64,000 bases of DNA from positions 48,605 to 112,604 of the forward strand of contig WBMW01000425.1 of the NCBI GenBank assembly GCA_013396635.1. Reading direction: 5' to 3'. Shown here in pieces: positions 1-10,440 of the stretch (its first letter is position 1; every line of letters begins with the position of its first letter). The position numbers and the translations under genes were made by a program. The notes under the pieces were generated by a model that had not been told where the DNA came from, searched no databases, and was given only the letters and a program-made list of their open reading frames with translations. This DNA comes from Penelope pileata. Its lineage: Eukaryota; Chordata; Aves; Galliformes; Cracidae.

Positions 1-350
1 TTGGATCGGAGGGCGTTCCTTTGCTAACTGGAGTACCTGCAGATAAAGCTGTAGAGCGACCTGTCTGCCAACCGAGGAAATAACGCACCTCCCTGTTCTG
101 AACGTGACCATTCATGTTGTATAACAGGACTGTGGGGTCGGGAGGAGACGTTATGTCTTCTTGAAAGGGGATTTAAGACTTTTATAACTGTTTTTTTTCC
201 ATCAAACTTTAATATTTTTGTCAAATTTTAGGTATTTAATTTGTAAAATAGATTTTACTTTGTACTGGCATTCAGAAAATAGGGATTGAAAACTTTCTGA
301 AGCCAAGTGATCAAGTACATTTGTAATAAAAAGTCAATGGCTCTCTATCA
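1..350 (+). other. possible 3' UTR end of an upstream gene
   Basis: No coding frame is recognisable here. The stretch becomes AT-rich from about 180 onward, carries a canonical AATAAA at 325-330 and is followed by a GT-rich segment (about 373-405, with repeated TGGTG and TGTCTGTG), the usual order for a vertebrate 3' end. This suggests a transcript entering from the left edge and ending near 345-350. In mammals PURA and IGIP lie upstream of CYSTM1 on the same strand, so one of their 3' UTRs is a candidate by synteny, but nothing in the sequence identifies the gene. Confidence 0.3.
325..330 (+). terminator. candidate polyadenylation signal AATAAA
   Basis: A canonical hexamer with GT-rich sequence 45-75 bases downstream. 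It is the best-placed poly(A) signal in the first kilobase. Its use is inferred from context only. Confidence 0.35.
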
Positions 351-410
351 GTTGTACTCCCTGTTTTCATTTCTGGTGCGTTCCAATGCAGTGGTGCTGT
401 CTGTGTCCTG

Positions 411-553
411 AGGAGCAGACAGGGGGAGGGGGGGTNCCTCTTCTGTTGCGGTGCGGCTCGCGGCCGGGGAGGCGCCGGGCGAGCGTCGCTCCCCGCCCAG
501 CGACGCTCCGCGCCCGGCCCCGGCCCCNAGGAGCAGACAGGGGGAGGGGGGGT
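411..553. repeat. assembly join: 25-bp direct repeat flanking a GC-rich insert between two single Ns
   Basis: The same 25 bases (a GGAGCAGACA-type start running into G-runs) occur at 411-435 and 529-553. Between them lie N (436), a 91-bp very GC-rich segment (437-527) and N (528). The insert holds a perfect 10-bp inverted repeat, 481-490 against 499-508, around an 8-base loop. A repeated contig edge on both sides of N-bounded filler is typical of an unmerged join. The insert may be misplaced, or may be a genuine fragment of a GC-rich stretch that was hard to sequence. Confidence 0.7.
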
Positions 554-906
554 GGGGGGGAAGAAGGCAAAATCGGCAGCGGGTGCTGCCCGGGGCAGTC
601 TGTGGAGATCTGGTTGATATGCATTTTTGCTAAAAAATTTACTTTTTCAGTAATGATTTGTGAAAACCTCCCTTTTGGCATGTCCTAGCTCCATGCTTTT
701 TCCACCTCGATGTAGCTTAATTCCCCAAAATCCTAAAACCATCCTTTGGGGATTTTGTTTCCCTGACATTGAAAAAGAACAGAACAAAACTGCTTTCTTA
801 CAAAGTGGTGAAATACAGCATGTTACATTTTTACACCTGCACACTTCCTCCAAGGTCTGCCACTTTCCTCTTTTCTCAAAGTTGAATGAATAAAACCTTT
901 TTTCGC
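554..906. other. no feature seen
   Basis: Mixed-composition sequence without a recognisable exon, repeat family or RNA gene. Short open frames on both strands overlap each other and show no family motif. Confidence 0.6.
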
Positions 907-1031
907 TTCTTTTCCTTTTCCTTTTCCTTTTCCTTTTCCTTTTCCTTTTCCTTTTCCTTTTCCTTTTCCTTTCTCTTTTCCTTTCTCTTTTTCTTTCTCT
1001 TTTTCTTTCTCTTTTTCTTTTTCTTTTTTCT
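907..1031. repeat. homopyrimidine microsatellite, CCTTTT hexamer grading into CTTTTT/TTTCTC
   Basis: About eleven near-perfect copies of the hexamer CCTTTT run from about 908 to 970, followed by degenerating T/C-only units to about 1031. The whole tract is pyrimidine on the + strand and purine on the minus strand. The Phe-Ser-repeat frame across it is a by-product of the repeat and not a gene. Confidence 0.95.
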
Positions 1032-4000
1032 AAATAGAGTTACTGTGTGTTTTGGATCAAAGACTTCAGAGGATCCACTGAATTTAGATCCAACACCCTG
1101 CAGAGCACCAACTACATTTTCTTATTTGTTTCTTTGCTTAAAACCTGGACCTCCCATTCCTGTTGGAGGGCATATACCAAATCTGATTCACTTGTCTGTT
1201 TCCAAAGTTGTGGAAGCTGGAAGTTGAAATTCTGACATTAATGTACAAGAATGCTAAACCAGGTTTACATTGCGGGAATGCTTGTGAAATGTTATAAACC
1301 CGAACCGACAAATATCCTGGTTTGTAGCCTGATGTGCAGAAAATGAGTCTCTGTTTCTCTTAGGTGAGCTGAAAATAAGATAGTGAAAGAAAATCCCTAC
1401 ACAACTGCATGATTTTTTTGCTCATTCAAAAACCTACTGCTTCCTCCCATCTTGGATCACTTTTTGAAGGTTTTGTCTGCTTCAAATGCTGGCGAGTTTC
1501 CCTGCTTAAAGGACACTGTCACAATTTTTTTTTTTTAATTGCAAATTTAAAATCCTGGTTTGCATCTTTTTATTTTTCAACTTTGCTTTGCTTTTCGTTG
1601 GGCTTACCCAGGCTTTCCTTTTATTTTCTTATTCTCCTCCTCTGCTGGCTGCCTGTCCCAGTTAGCTCAGCTCGTGTAATTGAACGGCCAGTGTTCCTGT
1701 CTCTGTTTGACTGTTTTGAAAAGGAGTGTTGGGCAGTTTTGTGTTCTTGTGCCAGGTTTTTCATGCCTTGCACATGCACTTCTCTCCCTAAAAGTTTTAC
1801 TCTCTTGGTTTTGTTCTCTAAAGTGTAGAGATAGGTGGAAGTATCGGAACTTTTGGTAGCAAAACAGAGAAGCTGACTGCATGCAAAGTGTTGTCAAAAT
1901 GTTTTGACAAAGTGACAAGGTAAACAAGCCGGTTCCATTTTTTCTCCTTTCCTTAAACTGTTGCAAGCTCCTGTGCCACTTGTAACAATGAAAGATAATT
2001 TCAGCCCAGAGCATTTTTTCAAGCCCATGGTTCCTTCTCCTCTGGTTCCTTTCACACAAGTTAGCTCTCTGGCACTGCAAACTGTTGTGTGTGGGCTGCG
2101 AATGTGGCAAGGAGATGCATATATATAGTTTTAAGCTAGTTAAGGTTAATCTAATAAATTCTCAAAATGATAACATTTTTGAAAAGCCTGCTTTAACCAG
2201 AGTCTAATCTGTGGACCTGAACCACACGACATTTTTCCTTTAGAGTTGGATCTCTTGAGCTGCTGTGAATAATGGGCTGATGGCAAATTGGGAATGCTCA
2301 TCTCATTTGGCAACTGACGTGCCTGTGTTGGAGTGGGACTGCCCTGCACGGACTGCACACTGGGCTTGGAGTGCTCTCACATTGTTTGTGCCAGATGGTT
2401 GCCCTGGGTCTGCTCTGTGATCTTTTAGCCTACCTTCCCTTTCTTTTTGATGTTTTGAAGAATTTTGGTTCCTGGCAGAACTGTGTTTGGGCAGCATCTA
2501 CAAGCCCAGGGTGAATTTAGCCTATGGGGCAGCTGCAGTGCATCCCATGCTGCTGCTTGCACAGTGCCAGTGGGGTGCGGGCATTCGCTGGGCTGTGCAT
2601 TGCTTGTACCAAATGCAAATCTGAATGGCTGTGGATACCACACAGACCTAAATGCCAAGTGCCAGGTTTTAGGTGTACAAAGAGTTACTGTACCACTAAT
2701 ATACTGGATATTTTATTGCAATTTGGACAGTGTAAAAGTTGTTGCTGGGGAAGTAGACTGCAAGGGAAAAGGTGCAGGGTTCGCATTTGGGAGCACTGCC
2801 CAAGAGCATGCAGGATGCTGCGGCCACTGGTGAGGACAAGCAGAGCCGGGAGCAGGTGGAGGCTGGGTCTCCAGGCCGGGTGAGAGGACCCGGCTATGGG
2901 GGCAGCTCCTACTCACCCGTGGCAGCAGAGGAGCCGTGCCCTGGGCTGAGCTGTCCATGGGTGAAAAACAGCTCAGCGGGCACTGTGAGAGCATGCAGTG
3001 GGATGGGAGGTCAGGCTGAGAGCCTGCAGGTGACAGCAGCTTTGGGAGCTGCTTCCCAAGCGCCTGGCCCCAGTGCTGCCATGGCCAGGGGGAGCACGGG
3101 GGCATGGAGCCACAGCAGGGGATGTCTGCCCAGCACTGGGACGCAGCCAGGGCTGCGAGAAGCAGAGAACCTCACGCTGCGTCTATAAGAACAGGAGGTG
3201 CTTGTGTAGCTTATGAGGCAAAATAGTGCAAAAGAGGGCGAATTGAGTTCGTATCGGGAGGAGTGAGGTGTGTTTTCACAGCAAACGTCAACTGGAGATG
3301 AAGCGAGGAGAGATAGAGATAGCGGACTTCTATCTGGCTTTGAGTGTTGGCTGATTAAAACAAGGCAAAGTGAATGGCTGAATGCTCTGAGCAGTGCTTC
3401 ACTGGCCCTGTGAGGATGGATGTGCTCCATGCTGCAGGGGCAGCATCGCACTGGTGCCAGGCTCGGGGAGCCACACTGCCTGCTGGCATGGTGCAGGTCC
3501 CAGTGAACAGCCCAAGGGCCAGGGCTGCCCTGGCTCCATCGCTTGGATCAGAGTGTGCTTGGGCAGCACATCTCTGTCATAGGCACTTTTGCAAAATACA
3601 TCTTAGGCTTAGGCTTAGGACAAGTAGAAAACTGAAGTGAAAAAAGGACTGGCTGCAGTGCTGGCACTAGAGGTTTGTTCTGAGCCTTCCTGGCTGTGGT
3701 GCAAGTTTTTTGTCTGAAACACTATCTTGAAATATGCAGGAAGTGAAGAAAAGCTTCATTCTTTCTGCTGCAGACCGGAAAGGTGAGAGGTGTGGAGTTA
3801 CAGCGGAGGATGATGTGCCCCTCTTGGCGGGCACTAAACAGGAGGGAGAGGCTGCCATGGAGCTGACCGCTGCCCACCACAGGGAAGTCCACGGGTGTGC
3901 TTCTTCTCAGGGGTCTGGGCTCTGTTTGAAGAAAAACCTCAATACCACCACTGTGCTGGTGAGCATGTTCACTTCTATGGAGAGCTACCTGTAAAGGTGA

Positions 4001-4363
4001 TTTTGCATGACCATGTTAACACAAATGAGTTTGGGTTTCACACTGGACACGGTGAAGGGGCTGTTTCTTCAGCCCCATTGGTGACTGTAAGAGCTAGTGT
4101 CTTTGCTGACAGCATCTTGATGGGTTTCGCTATGAAGTGGCACTGTCTGGCTGGTGTGTGCTTTCAGGGGACTGTCACTTGGGGTGCAGCCTGTGGCTCA
4201 GGGTGCTGAGCTGGGTGCTGGGGTGTGGGACAGGCACGCATGGACACCTCCATGGTGCAAACCCACTCTTACATGTGCAGCTCCTTCGTGTCACCTGCTG
4301 TGCTCATGCACCCCGTGCTGAGACAAACCTGCGGGCTTCCGTGGAGTTCTGTGTCAGCGTAGC
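1032..4363. other. non-coding stretch, nothing recognised
   Basis: Unique-looking sequence, AT-rich to about 2.2 kb and then more GC-rich (2.4-4.3 kb). Open frames up to about 147 codons overlap on both strands and match no family I know. A short (TTAGGC)3 at 3603-3620 is the only tandem motif and is too short to call a satellite. Confidence 0.55.
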
Positions 4364-4555
4364 CACAGAATCACAGAGTGGTTGGGTTGGAAGGGATCTC
4401 ACAGTCCTCCAGCCTGGGCTGGGTGCCCAGCCTGGACTGGGTGCCCCCAAGCTCAGGCTGCCCAGGGCCCATCCATGGCCTTGGGCACTTCCAGGGATGG
4501 GCACCCACAGCTCTGGACCCTGGACCCTCATGGGCCTCACTGCCCGTATCATTAC
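4364..4555 (-). mobile_element. CR1 LINE 3' fragment
   Basis: Starts with the reversed CR1 tail (CAGAATCACAGAGTGG, then GGTTGGAAGGGAT) and continues through the CR1 3' region (GCACTTCCAGGGATGGGCA). It is a diverged, 5'-truncated copy inserted in reverse. A short internal duplication (TGGGCTGGGTGCCC followed by TGGACTGGGTGCCC) sits at about 4420-4450. No coding capacity remains. Confidence 0.85.
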
Positions 4556-6008
4556 TGTGTGCCTCTGGTAATCATACTGCTGGGGGTAAGGGGTGGAGAA
4601 AATAAGTGGTTTCTTTAATAAGTAGTTTAATAAGGTTTTTCTTTATTCAGTAGTTTCTTTCTGTTGCTGGTGAAAGTCTTGATGTGGAATCAAGCTCAGA
4701 TCACCAGGTACTCATGAGGTCTGCAGCACCCCTCAGCTGGTGTGTTCACTCTGGTCACAGGCTGGGGACGGGTGTATTTTTCCTTCTACCTTTGCCTGGG
4801 TAGAAAGGCGTGTTGTTGTGTGCCAGAGCACGGGGCAGGGAACGTGCGCCCTGGGCAGCACCTGCCTGGTAGGACTCCTCGGGGCATCGCTGCAACCTGA
4901 AGGTCAGCCACGCTGTGTGTGTCCCACACCTCCAGGTGGGACTGGCTGTAGTGTTTCACAAGGGAGTGCCTCCTATTTCTCGGTGGTTGCACCGTTGTTG
5001 GTGAGTTCATTGGAAGCTGTTGGCTCTAGTGCTTGTCATCTCCTAAGGTTCAGAACTCGCTTTTCCCAGACTTGCCTTTGATCTGGTGCTTTGTGTAGGC
5101 AGAGGGGCTCAGGGGGGCCGTGTTGTGGTGCATGTCACCTAGCCAGTATGTGTCACCTTGGGGCTCACATCATAGCCAAGGCACACAGCGGGCTCTTTGT
5201 CTCCAGAGGCCACCTCGTCCCATCTGAATCGATCCAGCAGCAGCAGGCTCAGCTTCTGTATTTCTGGGCAAACTGTGAAGGCTTACTGATCTGTCAGTAC
5301 TTCAAGAAATCATGGGGCTAGGAAGCGTAGATGAAGGATTTTGTGAAATCTGATATTTAAACCTGCCACTCACGTGACGATGAGGAGAGCTGGCAATGCA
5401 GAATTGGCTTATCAGGAGTTGTGTGGGCAGGTCAACTTCAGAAAAATTGTGTGAACAGCATCAGAAGTGAAGAAGAGAAGCTAGTGTCTTGTCAGGTGCA
5501 GGGCTATAAAGCAAGTCTAAATTTATTTTTCTTAAAAATATTATTTCATTTAAATAACCAATGATGGTCACTGTTGCCAGGGGCTGCTGAAGGGCAGCCA
5601 GGCAGACCAAGCAGGTCTCTGGGCAAAATAGGGACTAGATACTTTGAATTATTTTTCCAGCTTAAGTAATTCTGAAATAAGCACTGCAAATGAATGTAGT
5701 TGTCTTCTCTACTTTTATGAATGTGAATAATTTGGTTTTTGGATAGGTCTTTCAACAATGCTGTGTGCAGGGGATCTTTTGATCTTGTTTAGACAAATAT
5801 ATATATTTGGCTTTCAAGTTTCATCTGTCAATAAAGGTCCTGGTAAAAGAGTCCTTGCAGGTTTCTGCAAGGTCATATGTAACTTACATATGAAAGTCTC
5901 TAATTGGTGGGTTGAAGTAATTTAAAAAAGGAATCAGCAGTCAGTCTGTTTTTAAAGATGGACTTTACATGGTCACAAAGTAAAAATCGTGGTTTAATTT
6001 TGGAAATT
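4556..6008. other. non-coding stretch, nothing recognised
   Basis: No exon, RNA gene or repeat family recognised. AT content rises after 5.5 kb. Open frames are short and unrelated to known proteins. Confidence 0.55.
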
Positions 6009-7309
6009 GAAGAATGTTCATGGCTTCACCAAGGGAAGGTCGTGCCTGACCAATCTGGTGGCCTTCTGTGATGGAGTGACGGCATTGGTGGACAAAGGGA
6101 AGGCGACCAAGGTCATCTACCTGGACTTGTGCAAGGCCTTTGACGTGGTCCCCCACCACATCCTTATCTCTAAATTGGAGAGAGATGGATGTGAAGGGAG
6201 GACTATTCGGTGGGTAAGGAATGGGTTGGAAGAGGAATGGGTTGGATGCAGCCAGAGGGCTGTGGTGAATGGCTCTGTGTCCAGGTGGAGGCCGGCAACG
6301 AGCGGTGTCCCCCAGGGGTCTGTCTTGGGACCAGTGCTCTTCAATATCTTTATCAATGACATTGATGGTGGGATTGAGCGCACCCTCAGCAGTTTGCTGA
6401 TGTCACCAAGCTGAGCGGTGCAGTTGACACAACAGAGGGAAGGGATGCCATCCAGAGGGACCTCAATGAACTCAGAAGGTGGGCCCGTGTGAACCTACTG
6501 AGGTTCAACAAGGCCAAGGGCAAGGTGCTGCACTTGGGTTGGGGCAATCCCAGATATGTATGCAGACTGGGAGAAGAGCTCCTTGAGAGCAGCCCTGCCA
6601 AGAAGGACTTGAGGCTCACGATGGATGAAAAACTGAACGTGAGCCAGCAGTGTGCTCTTGCAGCTTGGAAAGCCAACGATATCCTGGGCTCCATCAGCAG
6701 AGGGGTGGCCAGCAGGGAGACGGAGGTGATCGTCCCCCTCTGCTCTGCCATCGTGAGGCCCCATCTGGAGCACTCTGTCCAGGTCTGGGGCCCCCAGTAC
6801 AGGAAAGATGTGGAGCTGTTGGAGAGGGTCCAGAGGAGGCCACAAAGATGCTCAGAGGGCTGGAGCACCTCCCCTACCAGGACAGGCTGAGGGAGCTGCG
6901 CTTGTTCAGCTTGGAGAAGAGAAAGCTGCAGGGAGAGCTCAATGCAGCCTTCCAGTATTTAAAGGGAGATTATAACCAGGAGGGCAATCAACTTTTTACA
7001 AGGGAAGATAGTGATAGGACAAGGGAGAATGGTTTTAAGCTGAAGGATCCCTCCTTAGGTTTATATTGGATGTCAGGGGGAAGTTCTTTACTGAGAGAGT
7101 GGTGAGGTGCTGGCACAGCTGCCCAGAGAGGTTGTGGATGCCCCAGCCCTGGGGGTGTTCAAGGCCAGGTTGGATGGAGCCCTGGGCAACCTGATCTAAT
7201 ACCAGATCGGGAGGTTGGTGGCCTTGCCTGTGGCAGGGGGATTGGATCTTGATGATCCTCGGGGTCCCTTCCAGTCCAGGCCATTCTGTGATTCTATGAT
7301 TTTATGATT
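6009..7309 (+). mobile_element. CR1 LINE, 5'-truncated, reverse transcriptase remnant
   Basis: CR1 is a non-LTR retrotransposon whose ORF2 encodes an endonuclease and a reverse transcriptase. This copy enters in the RT domain (HGFTKGRSCLTNLVAFCDG at about 6020-6075), runs through YLDLCKAFDVVPHH and SGVPQGSVLGPVLFNIF, and ends with the CR1 3' tail (CATTCTGTGATTCTATGAT) at about 7309. It is dead. The frame shifts just before the catalytic motif near 6390, and the expected FADD reads Phe-Ala-Asp-Val at 6393-6404. The second half of ORF2 (the segment with RLGEELLESSPAKKDL) continues in another frame at 6489-6890. It is the longest + strand CR1 in the window. Confidence 0.95.
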
Positions 7310-8239
7310 GGCCTAATTGCACTAGTTACAGCAAAAAAGTGCAGAAAGGATGCACTTTACGAGAGATTACCTTGTGATAAAATATTATACAGTTCAGCAA
7401 TATTATAGAGCACTGAGAACTCCTGAAAGCATCTTGAGGGCAGAGTTGCTGAGCCGGTGGAGAAAATATGAAATTAAACCATCTGCAGGGGGTCATGGTC
7501 TGTCCTCACCTCTGCATTGATCACTTCATCTTTTATTTGAGGAAATTTGACTTGGAGCTGGACAGGACTAAAAGGGCAGTTGGTAACTTTGTATGAGCCT
7601 TGGTTGAGCTGTTCTCTGCGTGCTGAACAGCTGCCTGCATAGGCTGGGGAAGTGGCTCCATTCCTGATGATTATGGGGTCTGTCTGATGAGTGGAAAAAT
7701 AGGTCTTGGAAGATATCAGAGTGCTTGGGGCAGTCCTTCCTTTGTGTATGACGGAAAACAAGATACTTGAGAAACTAAATTTTGTTGCCTGGGAAGAAGA
7801 TGGCACATAGGACATAGTGGTACCTCTTTCTAAAAGTCTTAATGCATGCTGAGAAAATGATAAAAAGGATAAATAGGTAATTTCTCATTACTTTGCAGTG
7901 TAGGCTGGTGTCTGCTTCAGCTGAAGTAGAACTGAAGTGGTGGCACAGAAAGTGGACAAGGCCTTGGGAGGAGTGATTAAAGCAGCACTGGGGGAAGGCT
8001 GAGGCTGTCAGAGGTTGAGCTGAGGTGCACCAGGAATATATGGCCATTTCTGTTGGAGGGCCAGGGGTAGATCTCAGCACGTGCAGGGTATGGGGACATT
8101 GGGAGCAGAGCTGTGGATGCTGGAAAAGTAACCAGATGTTGGACTGGAGACCTGAATGAGAAATAGGCACATTATCAAAACAAGATAGAAGTCCGTATAC
8201 CAGTCTGGAAACATGGAATAAAAATAGTCAGAGTGGACT
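7310..8239. other. non-coding stretch, nothing recognised
   Basis: Between the young CR1 and the ancient LINE I see no recognisable element. The right part (about 7.9-8.2 kb) could be an unrecognisable upstream portion of the ancient LINE. Confidence 0.5.
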
Positions 8240-9266
8240 ACTCAGTGGTTTTAAAAGCCCTTGACATAGCTAGCCTGATTGAAACATGGACTGGAGGGGG
8301 GGGGAGTGGTAATGAAAGTACCGTGTTACCTGCCATCAAACTATACAGGATATACAGGTCATAAAGGTGTGAAGGAGTGCTGGATTTAAAAGTTGCCATA
8401 AAATCTGAGAAGAAATTGGAATAGTGATGACCACACAGCCAAATCTGTATTGGAGATAAATCCCACTTTTTAAATGAAACAGAGATATTAGGACATCTTC
8501 TATTTCAGACAAGAAAAAGGTTACGGGTTTCGTGGGACTTGGGGGAAAACCAAGCTCATGTGTCTTCATAAACATGTTAGAAAAGGTAAATTCAATTATG
8601 TCTGTGCTATCTGGCCAAATAGTTCTGGAAGGAGCTGGCTAACATTTTAGTGAACAAATACCTTGATCTACCTAACGAATCATTTATTGTAACAGCCTGT
8701 TGTAGAGTTAGCCTTGATTTAGAACTAAAATGTAAGAACTGGTTCAGGATATAATTACAGCTGAGTCATTAAATAGCAGTGACCACAGCACAATTACAGG
8801 TTCAACATCCTCAGGGGTGGAAGACACTTCACTAAAAATGAGTCTTGCGTTATAAAACGTTGCAGAGGAGAATATTAGAAAAGGAAAATTCTGATACTTG
8901 TCAAGGTAGCTCCATAAATAACTTGAAAGGTTACAGACACCCAAGTTAGGCAGAGTTCTGTCATGAAGGAGCTTCAGAGTTAAACAGAACTGTAAAATAG
9001 TTATAAAAGAAGGGACTTCTGGAGTCCAGCAAGACTCTTTGAGAAGACAGAGGTCCAGCTCTTGCAAAGTGTACTGAAAGAGCCATACTACACAGCAGGT
9101 CATAAATTAAATTTATGGAAATCAAACAGTTTAGCAGTGGTGTTTTGAAGAGCTGGACACCCTAGGAAACAAATGGTATTTTAAGTACATAAGAGAGAAG
9201 GCTGGGAAGAAAATCCGAACATGTAGGACTGAAGACACAGTTAACTTTTTGCACTACTTTATATTA
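8240..9266 (+). mobile_element. ancient CR1/L3-like LINE, left half (endonuclease to linker)
   Basis: Highly decayed ORF2. Translated pieces match the plan of CR1-group LINEs. LDIASLIETW (about 8260-8290) corresponds to the endonuclease ETW motif, followed by VLPAIKLYRIY. SDHSTI (about 8775-8795) matches the SDH motif of the endonuclease end, and WYFKYIREKAGKK (about 9170-9215) matches the linker (F-x-Y-I-x-x-K) before the RT. The frame is broken many times. The element is interrupted by a mariner at 9267 and resumes at 9821. The family call rests on motif order. The subfamily is not assignable by eye. Confidence 0.7.
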
Positions 9267-9820
9267 CATAGGTTGCTCCAAAAGCAGTACCTCCTATTTA
9301 TTTCCATGAAAACTACAACAGATACGAAGAGCACAATAAAGCTATTTGATAGAGTAAATTCTTAGCTACAAAACACTGTTTTTCGACATAGGCACCACCA
9401 TTAGTTCTTCATTTTCATCAGCAACGAACAGGAGCCTGCATGCCATGCTTTAAAAAACCTGCACCAGTGGAGGTGCCCCACTGTCGCTGTTGCAACTGCT
9501 GAAACACGCCATCACCCCTCACTATGCTCACAGCCACTGTTTGGGCTCCATCAACGTTCAGCAGCATTGATGAATGTCATTGGGTGCCATTTTTTTTCAG
9601 CATGGAGGAACTCAATTCCACCCCTTTGCTTCATCCGGACTTCCATGTCAGACACCATTTTGTCAGAGTGCCCCTCTGCTGCCATCTGTTGCACAGCAGC
9701 AACATAGAATAGGATATGGGTGAGAAGGTTCAACCTCTACTGCCATCCCACCAACACCTGCCTCTGACATTGTGGGCCAACAGAATAAAATAGGAGGCAC
9801 TACTTTTGGAGCAGTCCTCA
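9267..9820 (-). mobile_element. mariner DNA transposon, internally deleted (Galluhop-like), copy A
   Basis: Terminal inverted repeats match in reverse (GGTTGCTCCAAAAGCAGTACC on the left, GACTGCTCCAAAAGTAGTGCC read from the right) and are bounded by TA on both sides (9265-9266 and 9821-9822), the mariner/Tc1 target. Transposase remnants read on the minus strand. Near the right end is the N-terminal helix-turn-helix (IEFLHAEKKWHP). Near the left end is the C-terminal end NGGAYVEK, with the stop codon lost. The DD34D catalytic core is missing, so about 554 bp remain of an element normally above 1 kb. It inserted into the LINE described on each side. Confidence 0.88.
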
Positions 9821-10440
9821 TACTTGAATGACTTCTTAGCTTCATTCTGTAGCTCAGGGCATGTTTGAGAGCCCAAATGTCCACCACTTGGTCCTTTCGG
9901 ATGGCAAGGAATGCTCTCTGAAACTCAAGCATTTGAGGCAAATAGGACAGAGCAAAGTAATACATTTAAGTGGAGGAGCAACAGGTGTACCCATACAGGA
10001 GTACAGCGTTTTAAAAAGTTGTGGACTGACACGCTAAAATTAATAGGAATAAGAGGGCCTACTAAAAAACAGTGTGTTATCCTCCATGATTAGATAACAT
10101 CCTAATGCTGGATTATTGTTATTTTTAATTAAACTGTTAAATAGGGCGCTGGGAATTGCAGATCAGTAATTCCCAGTTTGAGAAGGAGTAGCTGAAGTAG
10201 CATCACACTTCAATATGTGATAGGTTGAAGGCAATGTGCTTTCTGCAAGGAATGACCTTGTTTCTCACGTAACTTACCAGAACCTTTGAACATGTTGGCA
10301 AATGGCTGGATGCAGAGAATCAGGTGATTTCTATTTGGATGCTTTATAAGTTTTTGATCAAATTCTCACAAGAAGGTGTTAAATATGTTTGGAATGAAAG
10401 AAGAAGTATCATGGATGTCTTCTTTTGCTACAGCTGATGT
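9821..10440 (+). mobile_element. ancient CR1/L3-like LINE, right half (linker to RT)
   Basis: Continues the LINE interrupted by the mariner. LNDFLASFCSSG directly after the junction equals the conserved linker LNAFFASVF-type motif. GRWELQISNSQ (about 10143-10180) fits the GNWxxYRPVSLTS-like RT start. DFYLDAL-stop-VFDQILT (about 10327-10372) fits YLDFSKAFDxVSH. Many stops and frameshifts. No 3' tail is recognisable, so the right boundary is approximate. Confidence 0.68.

Noticed and set aside
886..1227. Frame with Phe-Ser repeats
   Set aside because: Product of the CCTTTT microsatellite.
3603..3620. (TTAGGC)3, like a nematode telomere unit
   Set aside because: Three copies only. Birds use TTAGGG, and the flanks are unique sequence. 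Coincidence.
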